From: a virus
Direction: 5' to 3' (one strand)
Length of the DNA: 31,894 nt
IMG/VR virus record: IMGVR_UViG_3300046000_005775
Coordinates: 1 to 31,894 of that record
The position numbers were made by a program, and so were the translations under genes. The notes under the pieces were generated by a model. It was not told the origin of the DNA. It was given only the letters and a program-made list of their open reading frames with translations, and ran no database searches. Positions 23,408 to 30,489 of the stretch are shown here, piece after piece. How positions within the stretch are numbered: position 1 is the first letter of the stretch; the number at the start of each line of letters is the position of its first letter.

Positions 23408-25204
23408 TTAATCATACCTTTTTAATATTTCGCCAATTATAGGATTACGAACAATATCTTTTGTATCAAATTCAAAAAAACCAACATTTTTTATATTCTC
23501 TAATCTCACCTTAGCATCATATAATCCTGTTTTTGTTTTATCTTTAAATTTATCTGATTGTTCTAAATCACCTGAAATAAAAAACTTTGAATTATATCCT
23601 ATTCTTGTTAGTAAAAGTTTCATTTGTGAAGGTGTTGTATTTTGTGCTTCTTCAAATATAAGAATCGTATTATCAACATTCCATCCTCTCATGAAAGCTA
23701 AAGCAGCTACTTCAATAAAACCTTCTTGTTTTAATTTTTCTCTACATTCTTTACCAATAATTTTATTCAATAAATAATAAGACGGATAAATATATGGGTC
23801 AAGTTTTTCTTCTAAATTACCTGGTAATGATCCTAACTTTTCTTCAGCTTCTACTGCTGGTCTTACTATTATAATTTTTTCATACTTATTTTTATCGTCC
23901 CATAATAATGTCACTGCTTTTTTCATGGCAATGTACGAGTTATGTGTCACTATGAAATTATCAGTTAAATATAATTGGTTTTCAGAATCAATAGTTATAC
24001 ATTTAGCTTCTTTATCTCCAACATAATCAATACTAGTTATAAATCTTTTTGGGGGGTATTTAGTTTTTGGTTTTACTAAATCTAATTTTCTTTTGAGTTT
24101 AAATGGTTTTATATCGTTTGGAAGATTTATTGTTAATGTATATGCGATATTACAAATAATTTTATTACCATTTTTATCTCTGTAAAAAGGTTTTTTATTA
24201 GTGATATTGACTACACCACCTAAACTATTTACTAAAAATTTAACATCATTCATTAGTTCTACTGATGTTGTTGTGTAAAAAACTGATGTTCCATTTCTAT
24301 TTACATATCCATCACTATCTAATAATCCTTGTAAAAGTTCTATTCTATTTTCTACTGAATTAAAAAGATATTTTTTAGGTATAAATTTATTTATACTTTT
24401 TATACTATTTAACCTACACTCTCTAATTTCATCGAGAATTAAATTATTAGAAGTCTCTATTCGTTTAGAAACAATTGAATAACCATATTTAGCAGATGGT
24501 ACTTCTTTAAGAACACAAGTTTCAGGAATTAAATAATTGATATTATCAACTATTTCAGTATCAGCAGTAGTAAATGTTATTCTTTCCTGTGAAAGTCCAC
24601 CATCACCCAATAAAATACCCATTAAATATGGTTTTACAAAAAGAGGAACTTCATTAAAATTTACAGGTTTAGTTATTGGAATCGTATGGTTTTTATATCC
24701 ACGACTAGAAATAATACTTTCTCTTATTTCTGATAATTCTTTAACACTCCCTTTTAATGGATTTTTAAATCTTTCACCTTTAATTTTTGTACGATTATTT
24801 CTATCTTTTTCTGTTTGTGTAAACCATAAATGTTCATTACATGTTTCAGTAAAAGAACCATCATTAAATAAAACTCTATAAATAGGTTTAATTCCTTGAG
24901 GATGTGTGGCAATCACTTTAGTTTTTTTACCATCTTCACCAATCACATAATCACCAACTTCAATATCCCCCATAGTTTTTTCACCATCAGGAGTATAAAT
25001 AATGGAATCTAAAGGCTGTGCTTTTCCCACACCAGCAGGTCCAAAACATAAGGTAATTTCATTTTCACCTAAAATTTTCCAATATTCTTCTTGATTTGTT
25101 GTTAAAAATTTTTCTTTTGGTTCTTTTATTATTTGCCTAATTCTTTCTTTCTTAGGTGTTTTATTTTCAGTATTATTTTCTGAATTCAAATTTGATTTTC
25201 TCAA
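23408..25204 (-). CDS. phoH: PhoH-like P-loop ATPase interrupted by an intein
   Basis: PhoH family ATPase, very common in marine phages; its role is unclear, possibly RNA-related. The precursor is 598 aa, and splicing out residues 62-422 leaves 237 aa. The N-terminal extein ends at Walker A, LCFGPAGVGK, and the C-terminal extein resumes SYIAMKKAVTLL, so the intein sits inside GK|S. IIVRPAVEAEEKLGSLPGNL is the PhoH signature, and ILIFEEAQNTTPSQMKLLLT is Walker B, with Glu where Asp is usual. The only possible in-frame start near the previous stop is TTG 25204 (MRKSNLNSEN). The leader is an ATTT-type low-complexity tract. Confidence 0.93.
   Translation of the reverse strand: MRKSNLNSENNTENKTPKKERIRQIIKEPKEKFLTTNQEEYWKILGENEITLCFGPAGVGKAQPLDSIIYTPDGEKTMGDIEVGDYVIGEDGKKTKVIATHPQGIKPIYRVLFNDGSFTETCNEHLWFTQTEKDRNNRTKIKGERFKNPLKGSVKELSEIRESIISSRGYKNHTIPITKPVNFNEVPLFVKPYLMGILLGDGGLSQERITFTTADTEIVDNINYLIPETCVLKEVPSAKYGYSIVSKRIETSNNLILDEIRECRLNSIKSINKFIPKKYLFNSVENRIELLQGLLDSDGYVNRNGTSVFYTTTSVELMNDVKFLVNSLGGVVNITNKKPFYRDKNGNKIICNIAYTLTINLPNDIKPFKLKRKLDLVKPKTKYPPKRFITSIDYVGDKEAKCITIDSENQLYLTDNFIVTHNSYIAMKKAVTLLWDDKNKYEKIIIVRPAVEAEEKLGSLPGNLEEKLDPYIYPSYYLLNKIIGKECREKLKQEGFIEVAALAFMRGWNVDNTILIFEEAQNTTPSQMKLLLTRIGYNSKFFISGDLEQSDKFKDKTKTGLYDAKVRLENIKNVGFFEFDTKDIVRNPIIGEILKRYD
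23939..25021 (-). other. Class 3-type intein in PhoH with LAGLIDADG endonuclease (361 aa)
   Basis: It begins with Ala (AQPLDSIIYTPDGEK), so there is no Cys/Ser nucleophile at position 1. Block B has CNEHLWFTQ (Trp127 of the precursor), block F has KCITIDSENQLYL (Cys402) and block G ends FIVTHN with Thr420 and Asn422. Ser+1 is the Walker A Ser. Trp in block B, Cys at the start of F and Thr in G are the WCT signature of class 3 inteins, which start splicing from the block F Cys. LAGLIDADG motifs are YLMGILLGDG (residues 193-202) and LLQGLLDSDGY (290-300). Both splicing and endonuclease residues look intact. Confidence 0.9.
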
Positions 25205-25231
25205 TTTATTTTATTTTATTTATTTATTTAA
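25205..25231. repeat. Low-complexity (ATTT)n-type tract
   Basis: The intergenic stretch between dUTPase and PhoH is made of repeated TTTA/TTTTA units. On the minus strand it gives a purely A/T leader for PhoH's TTG start. I see no hairpin or promoter box in it. Confidence 0.7.
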
Positions 25232-25816
25232 TTATGAACCGGATGAACCAAATCCACCTTCGCCTCTTTCAGTTATTGTTAATTCATCAGATTCAACAAA
25301 ATTTATTTTTGGATATGGTATAATCATAATTTGTCCTACCCTATCACCAACATTATAAATTGTTGTTTTATTATTAACTTTATTGAAAGTTAATTGAATC
25401 TCTCCTCTGTATCCACTATCAATAACACCAACAGAATTAGTTAATTCTAAATCATATTTCCGAATAGATGATCTAGGAAAAACTAAACCAACATAGTCTT
25501 TAGGTATCTCTAACGAGATACCCGTACCATATGTGACTTGGTCTATAGTGTTAGATATTATTGTTGTTGCCGTTAAGTCCATTCCAGCATCCCCGTCTTT
25601 AGAATAAGACGGGGTTACTGCAGTTGGATTTAATTTTTTTAACCTAATTTTCAATGAGGTGTTAATATTCATCGCATTATTTTGAATGTCATTATCAATA
25701 GCTAACAATACTTTGTTTAAATCACTTATAAGTGAAAAATCAACATCATCAGATTCTAAAGAATTTTCAATTTCACGTAGTCTATTAACGTAATCATCGA
25801 TATTATTTTTATCCAT
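25232..25816 (-). CDS. dut: dUTP diphosphatase (trimeric dUTPase), 194 aa
   Basis: Hydrolyses dUTP to dUMP and pyrophosphate, keeping uracil out of DNA and supplying dTMP synthesis. All five motifs are visible: DAGMDLTAT, PRSSIRK, GVIDSGYRGEIQ, VGQIMIIP and RGEGGFGSSG (the C-terminal lid). About 50 residues precede the domain (YVNRLREIENSLESDDVDFS). This helical extension is not part of normal dUTPases and faintly resembles exonuclease VII small subunit or a coiled coil. The ATG at 25816 overlaps the previous stop by 8 nt. It complements the dCMP deaminase at 9682. Confidence 0.97.
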   Translation of the reverse strand: MDKNNIDDYVNRLREIENSLESDDVDFSLISDLNKVLLAIDNDIQNNAMNINTSLKIRLKKLNPTAVTPSYSKDGDAGMDLTATTIISNTIDQVTYGTGISLEIPKDYVGLVFPRSSIRKYDLELTNSVGVIDSGYRGEIQLTFNKVNNKTTIYNVGDRVGQIMIIPYPKINFVESDELTITERGEGGFGSSGS

Positions 25817-26042
25817 CTATTTTTTCTATTTTATTTTTTTTAGTTTCTATCCATTTATCTAATTTTTTAATTCTATCTTTCAACTCATCATCTTGTGGTC
25901 TTATACAACATTCAACAAAAACATCTGTAATTTTTTGTAGTTCCTCTACAGTCACTTTTACTTGTAAAGAATTTAAATACTCTACCACCATTTTACTTTG
26001 TGATTGTCTTAAAATCTGAAGTTCACGACTAAAAAATTCCAT
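25809..26042 (-). CDS. Hypothetical helical protein, 77 aa
   Basis: A small, charged, helical protein (MEFFSRELQILRQSQSKMVV, ending LDKWIETKKNKIEKIDG) with adjacent Cys residues (VECCIRP). No family recognised. It lies between a DUF4494-like gene and dUTPase and overlaps the dUTPase start by 8 nt, so translation is coupled. Confidence 0.68.
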   Translation of the reverse strand: MEFFSRELQILRQSQSKMVVEYLNSLQVKVTVEELQKITDVFVECCIRPQDDELKDRIKKLDKWIETKKNKIEKIDG

Positions 26043-26058
26043 TTTTTTGGTTTTTTAA

Positions 26059-26289
26059 TTATTTAAAATATTGTGGGGTGTTTTGTTTATCAATTACACA
26101 TTCAATTTGTAATTTTACAATTGATAAACTTTCACTCGATCTAACATCTTCAGATCGATATTTTGCAACTACAATAGTTGCTTCTTCAACAGATTGAGCT
26201 TCAACAACATACTTGATTTTTTGAAGCCTTGGATTACCATTTCGGTCGAGTTGTTCTAACTCATAACCTACAGTTACTAAATAATACAT
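26059..26289 (-). CDS. DUF4494-like small protein, 76 aa
   Basis: Starts MYYLVTVGYELEQLDRNGNP, then KIKYVVEAQSVEEATIVVAK and SIVKLQIECVID. This strand-strand-helix pattern (Y.V...Y......G...K....V.A.S..EAE) resembles DUF4494, a small family I associate with Bacteroidota genomes and their phages. Function unknown. Its presence supports a Bacteroidota host. It starts 5 nt after the glycosyltransferase stop (26295). Confidence 0.65.
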   Translation of the reverse strand: MYYLVTVGYELEQLDRNGNPRLQKIKYVVEAQSVEEATIVVAKYRSEDVRSSESLSIVKLQIECVIDKQNTPQYFK

Positions 26290-26294
26290 GTTTA

Positions 26295-27515
26295 CTAGAT
26301 TATTGATTTAAAAAATTGTGTCCTATTTTTAGAAACATTTTGAAGAGAATAAGTATCCTTTACAGTTTCATAAAGTTTATTACCTAAATCTTCTATCATG
26401 TTTGGGTTATCTATAAGTCTTTTCATTTGTTGTGCCCATTGTTTATGGTTTTTTTTAGGTGACACTAAAAGAGCGTTACCTTTATCATTAATTTTACCAC
26501 CATAATCAAAAACATTAATTAAATCATGAGTATATGGTAGTGTTTCACTTGCAATTAATGCCTTCTTATGGAAACCTGCTTCAATAACTTTTAGTTGTGA
26601 TTTATTAGCATTAAAGTCACTTTCGATAAGAGGGGCGAAAGATACGTCAAATAAATTATAATTCATAGCATATTTATTTACTGGTTGTGTCCAAACTCTA
26701 CGATATCTCTTTTCAGATGTATCATATTCTTTCTGGGTGAAAGATAGTAAATATTTTTTATAATCTTCATCTATGTACTTATAATTTTCTGTAAATATTT
26801 TTTCATAATTATACCAAACAGTTTCCATTGGTTGAATTGGTCTAATTTTTTGTTCACCAGTCTGTGGATTATTTTCAGTTACAGTACCTCTTAAATCGAA
26901 CCCACATAAAACGAATTGTGTGTTTGAATATTGTCCAAGAATTGAACTAATACCTGAAGACATTAATTTAACATCATGATAATGACTTGAACCACCTAAC
27001 CACCCAAATCTTATTTTATCAGATTTTTCTGGATTTGATTTAAATTGTGGTTCATTTGGGTCAACAGCATTTGGAAAAACTAAAACATTTTTAATACCTA
27101 ATTTTGTTCTAATCGAATCAGCAAAAGTTTGAGTTGTACAAGTTACCCAATCTGAAGCTTTCATTAACTCAACTTTTTTACGAGGTATTTCATGTTGTTT
27201 AATTTGGTGATACATTGGATGAGTAAAATCAACTAACCAATAATCATCGATATCCATAACCACTTTTATACCTTGTGATTTTAACTTTTTAATTCTTTCT
27301 AAATTTTGTTCATGACTCATTTGATGAATAAAACTATGAAATACTACAACATCATATTTTTTAAAAAGTTCATCGTCATTTTCTACGTTCATGGATATAT
27401 CAACATGAAATTCGTCTGAATAGTTATCACCAATAAATTTAAAGGGATCTAAAATTCTATATTTACCTACACCGTGTATATCAGGAGGAATTGTTAAAAT
27501 ATTAATTTTTGACAT
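26295..27515 (-). CDS. GT-B fold glycosyltransferase, 406 aa
   Basis: Third glycosyltransferase of the window. The N-terminal domain has NILTIPPDIHGVGKYRI, DVVVFHSFIHQMSHEQNLER and GIKVVMDIDDYWLVDFTHP. The central part has TCTTQTFADSI, then VFPNAVDPNEPQF and IRFGWLGGSSHYHDV. The C-terminal donor region has FNANKSQLKVIEAGFHKKAL, equivalent to the GT4 E...G..V segment. This is the pattern of phage-encoded GT4 enzymes with an IDDYW motif. Cytosolic. Target unknown: virion protein, cell surface or modified DNA. Confidence 0.87.
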   Translation of the reverse strand: MSKINILTIPPDIHGVGKYRILDPFKFIGDNYSDEFHVDISMNVENDDELFKKYDVVVFHSFIHQMSHEQNLERIKKLKSQGIKVVMDIDDYWLVDFTHPMYHQIKQHEIPRKKVELMKASDWVTCTTQTFADSIRTKLGIKNVLVFPNAVDPNEPQFKSNPEKSDKIRFGWLGGSSHYHDVKLMSSGISSILGQYSNTQFVLCGFDLRGTVTENNPQTGEQKIRPIQPMETVWYNYEKIFTENYKYIDEDYKKYLLSFTQKEYDTSEKRYRRVWTQPVNKYAMNYNLFDVSFAPLIESDFNANKSQLKVIEAGFHKKALIASETLPYTHDLINVFDYGGKINDKGNALLVSPKKNHKQWAQQMKRLIDNPNMIEDLGNKLYETVKDTYSLQNVSKNRTQFFKSII

Positions 27516-27572
27516 TAAATAATCATTATAAAATAATAATACAAAAAAGAAATTAAAAAAAAAATAGAAAAA

Positions 27573-28133
27573 TTATTTAGATTTATTAACACCAGTAATT
27601 TTACCCTTAAAAATAGAATCACCAACTTTTAACACTAAATTTTCATTGATTGAAAGAGTTTGTTGTGCGGTTAAAATTTGATTCAGTTTTGAATCTAATA
27701 TTTCTGTAACTGTTTTTCTTACGATATTCTCAATTAATGGCGTTAATTCTTTCATTAAATGACCATCATTATTACTTTGTATTGATTTACTTGAGTTACT
27801 ATTAATTCTAACACCCTCAGCTTCCATTAATTTTTTTGTATTTTTAACAAAATCTAAATTTAATGAATCATTTAAACTTATTTGTGGTATAGGTGTATCA
27901 ATCATCGCCTTTTTTATAACGTCAGGGAGTTTAGATTCCATAACTTTTTTAGATGAAACACTTGTTGCGTTGTTTTTTAAATACGAAGGGTCAATATCTT
28001 CAGGGTTAGACCTTAAAATTGTTTCATTTATATGTCCTCTCTCATAATTACCTCCATCAACTTTATTTAATACTTTTTTTGCTTGAACTAATTTCATCAT
28101 TAATTCATTTTCACTTATTGTACCTTTTACCAT
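27573..28133 (-). CDS. Hypothetical protein, 186 aa
   Basis: Not assigned. An N-terminal helix (LMMKLVQAKKVLNKVDGG), a Ser/Asn-rich middle, a long amphipathic helix (HLMKELTPLIENIVRKTV), and a short beta ending (NLVLKVGDSIFKGKITGV). The final GDSIF.GKITGV segment is reminiscent of small C-terminal motifs in T4-like phage proteins, but I cannot name a family. It stands between the WYL-like gene and a glycosyltransferase, with gaps of 28 and 57 nt. Confidence 0.68.
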   Translation of the reverse strand: MVKGTISENELMMKLVQAKKVLNKVDGGNYERGHINETILRSNPEDIDPSYLKNNATSVSSKKVMESKLPDVIKKAMIDTPIPQISLNDSLNLDFVKNTKKLMEAEGVRINSNSSKSIQSNNDGHLMKELTPLIENIVRKTVTEILDSKLNQILTAQQTLSINENLVLKVGDSIFKGKITGVNKSK

Positions 28134-28161
28134 AATGTATTTTTTTATAATATAATTATTT

Positions 28162-29043
28162 TTAAAAAAAGATTAAAGCTTTAATTCTTTTTATTGATTC
28201 TTGTAATGGTATTGTCCCTATGACAATATTATCTTTTTTCATTAAATTAAATAATTTTACTTCGGTTTCTTTTTCAATCCTTCTACGAGTCCCTTCACCC
28301 GGTCTAGAATTATCTCCGATTTCTTTTTTTCTATTAGACCAATCATTAAATTCTTTTTTACGTAAATTATCCATAAGAATATTAAAGTCGTCTGGTGATA
28401 TTGTTTTTTTACCATCAATATCCTGAACTTTTTTCTTTAATTCATCGTAAATTTCAGATGTGAAATCAATTTTTGGGTCGGGTGTTATTGGAGGTTTTGA
28501 TTCTGGTTTTGGTTCAGGTAATTCCGGTTCTATTGTAGGTTCGGGTTCTGTATCAGGTTCTGGTTCTATTTCAGGTTCTACTGATGGTTTTGGTTCAGGT
28601 AATTCCGGTTCAGTTGCTGGTTCTGGTTTTTCATCATCTTTTTTGGGTACTGTAGGTAACGTACCCCAATCACTTGTAACATAAACAACACTTAAAGACT
28701 TATCACCACTATCATTTAAATCAGGTCTTTTTACATCGAAAGTTTCATCTTCATATATTTGAATACCAGACATTCGATTTAACATGAATAATCTCCATCC
28801 ATGTTTTTCAAAACCTTTTTTAGATATTGACGGCGGTTGAACCCAACCTCTAGCAACTAAATTACCTTTTTTTGTTAACCCTAATACAACTAACTCTGCT
28901 TTAATTCTTCTACCCGGTAATACTTCACCTTTTGGTCCATTATAATAAAAAGAAACTAAAAATCTATTTTTTATAGCTTTAGTAATTCTTTCTCTTTTTG
29001 AACCAATCGACATTTCTAATAAAATCTTTTTAAAATTATTCAT
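28162..29043 (-). CDS. WYL-like domain protein with Pro/Glu linker, 293 aa
   Basis: Residues about 20-103 look like a WYL/SH3-type beta-barrel: AIKNRFLVSFYYNGPKGEVL, GRRIKAELVVLGLTKKGNLV, then WRLFMLNRMSGIQIYEDETF, matching R.I.P..L...K.G......R.F.LDRI..I. WYL domains sense ligands, often in regulators. No helix-turn-helix is present here. Residues 139-190 form a Pro/Glu linker with an internal duplication (EPELPEPKP at 145-153 and 172-180). The C-terminal about 100 residues are helical and charged. A TAATG junction couples it to the repeat protein. Function unknown. Confidence 0.68.
   Translation of the reverse strand: MNNFKKILLEMSIGSKRERITKAIKNRFLVSFYYNGPKGEVLPGRRIKAELVVLGLTKKGNLVARGWVQPPSISKKGFEKHGWRLFMLNRMSGIQIYEDETFDVKRPDLNDSGDKSLSVVYVTSDWGTLPTVPKKDDEKPEPATEPELPEPKPSVEPEIEPEPDTEPEPTIEPELPEPKPESKPPITPDPKIDFTSEIYDELKKKVQDIDGKKTISPDDFNILMDNLRKKEFNDWSNRKKEIGDNSRPGEGTRRRIEKETEVKLFNLMKKDNIVIGTIPLQESIKRIKALIFF
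28505..28611. repeat. 26-bp direct repeat in the Pro/Glu linker
   Basis: Two perfect 26-nt copies, at 28505-28530 and 28586-28611, both begin GGTTTTGGTTCAGGTAATTC on the + strand. They are offset by 81 nt (27 codons). They encode the duplicated EPELPEPKP blocks and mark a likely in-frame expansion of the linker. Confidence 0.88.
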
Positions 29044-29999
29044 TAAAAAATAGTTTTTTTCTTATAATCTTCAGTAGAGTTATATTTATTTCGTGCAATT
29101 AATAATGTTCTTTCACTAATATCTGTCTTTGTTCCAACAATACCATTACGTTCACCTCTACCTTTTTCATCACCATTAGATATAGCGTTTGGATTATTTG
29201 AATTATAAGGATAATTTGGTCTATATATATTTTTAGAATGTAAATTTACTCTTTCATTCATATCTGTTTTAGTACCAACAAAACCATCAATTTCTCCTCT
29301 ACCTTTTTCATCACCATTAGATTTTGCATTTGGATTATTTGAACCATATAAAAAACCTGTTTTATAAATGTTTTTTGATAAAAGTTCATTCCTTTTATTT
29401 ATATCTGTTTTAGAACCAATAACACCATTTGAATTTTCACCTTTCCCTTTATCATCACCGTTAGATATTGCGTTTGGGTGTTTTGAATTATAATCATTTA
29501 ATGGTTTATAAATATTTTTTGATAATAAAGTTGTTCTTTCAAGTATATCTTTATTAGAACCAATACTACCATTATTATTTTCACCTTTTCCTTTATCATC
29601 ACCATCAGATATTGCGTTTGGGTTATTAGTACCATAACCATTATTAGATGTGTATATGTTTTTACCTAATAGAATGTTTCTAACATTAATATCAGTTAAT
29701 CCACCTATTGATTTTGTTGTTTCCCCCTTTCCCTTTTCATCACCATCAGATATTGCGTTTGGATTGTTAGAATCATATAAAAATTTATTATTATATAAAT
29801 TCTTAGATAATAATGAGTTCCTTTCAAGTATATCTTTTTTAGAACCTATATTACCATTCAACTCTCCTTTACCTTTTTCGTCATTACTAGATAACGCATT
29901 TAAATTATTTGAATCATACAATTGATTATAATTGTACTGATTTGTTGATAAATGTTGTTGTCTTTGTTGTTCAGCTATTATTTCTAATTGAGTTGCCAT
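29043..29999 (-). CDS. Tandem repeat protein, six 47-48 aa repeats, 318 aa
   Basis: Function unknown. After a 25-residue N-terminus (MATQLEIIAEQQRQQHL), almost the whole protein is six repeats with period 47-48 aa, judged by the D(E/D)KG(K/R)GE block at residues 40, 87, 134, 182, 230 and 277. The unit is roughly Y.SNNPNAISDGDEKGKGE, then G.IGSKTDI.ERN.LLSKNIY. The Asp/Gly-rich turn could bind Ca2+, and the rest may form strand-helix units. There is no signal peptide or membrane segment. Repeats differ enough at DNA level to be old. Possibly a virion or internal scaffold-like protein. Confidence 0.75.
   Translation of the reverse strand: MATQLEIIAEQQRQQHLSTNQYNYNQLYDSNNLNALSSNDEKGKGELNGNIGSKKDILERNSLLSKNLYNNKFLYDSNNPNAISDGDEKGKGETTKSIGGLTDINVRNILLGKNIYTSNNGYGTNNPNAISDGDDKGKGENNNGSIGSNKDILERTTLLSKNIYKPLNDYNSKHPNAISNGDDKGKGENSNGVIGSKTDINKRNELLSKNIYKTGFLYGSNNPNAKSNGDEKGRGEIDGFVGTKTDMNERVNLHSKNIYRPNYPYNSNNPNAISNGDEKGRGERNGIVGTKTDISERTLLIARNKYNSTEDYKKKTIF
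29080..29925 (-). repeat. Six diverged coding repeats of about 141-144 bp
   Basis: The DNA counterpart of the protein repeats: the block encoding GDEKGKGE recurs every 141-144 nt. On the + strand it shows as repeated ACC-TTTTTCATCACC-type segments. Copies are imperfect, and the period follows codons throughout. Confidence 0.85.
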
Positions 30000-30000
30000 A

Positions 30001-30489
30001 TTAATGTGTGATTAGTTTTTTTATTTTTTCAAGTTCTTCAAATAGTTTTAATGATGAAACACTTGTTTTATTTGAATTACTTTTCATTAAATTTAATGGG
30101 ATTTTAAAACTAAATCTTTTGGTGTGTGAATTTAAATAACCATTTTTTCTTTGACCAGTTAAACCTGAAGCCTCATCAGATTTTTTTTTCGATTTTTTAT
30201 TACTTTTAATCAAATCTCTTTCGTTATTTAAAAACGTTAATGCCCATTTTTCCATTAACTCCCCACCACAAAGATCATATTTTAATTTATCCTTAATTTT
30301 ATCCATGTTCTGAATATCATGAATAATTCTTTTTAATTGATTATATTTTACAGTTTTGTCTTCTAAAAGTTTTTTAGCTCTTTGAATACCTTTAATATTT
30401 TCACCATTCAACCAAGTTATTGTTTGTTTTATTTTGACTAAAATATCTTGAGGTATTTTAAAAACCCTGTTTTTTAAATCTTTATTCAT
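30001..30489 (-). CDS. Hypothetical phage protein, 162 aa
   Basis: A helical basic protein. Residues 55-90 (IIHDIQNMDKIKDKLKYDLC, GGELMEKWALTFLNN) resemble a motif (Y.L.GG..M..WV...L) I have seen in uncharacterised T4-like phage proteins. The middle is Lys/Ser-rich (KSNKKSKKKSDEASGLTGQR), followed by TKRFSFKIPLNLMKSN. No enzymatic signature. Its start overlaps the preceding gene by 8 nt and its stop is 1 nt before the repeat protein, so it belongs to the same operon. Confidence 0.7.
   Translation of the reverse strand: MNKDLKNRVFKIPQDILVKIKQTITWLNGENIKGIQRAKKLLEDKTVKYNQLKRIIHDIQNMDKIKDKLKYDLCGGELMEKWALTFLNNERDLIKSNKKSKKKSDEASGLTGQRKNGYLNSHTKRFSFKIPLNLMKSNSNKTSVSSLKLFEELEKIKKLITH

Noticed and set aside
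28460-28684. Gly/Ser repeat protein on the plus strand
   Set aside because: It is the complement of the Pro/Glu linker of the WYL-like protein, and no independent support exists.
29080-29925. CRISPR array
   Set aside because: The regular 141-144 nt spacing reflects in-frame protein repeats; copies are imperfect, the period is too long and codon structure is preserved throughout.
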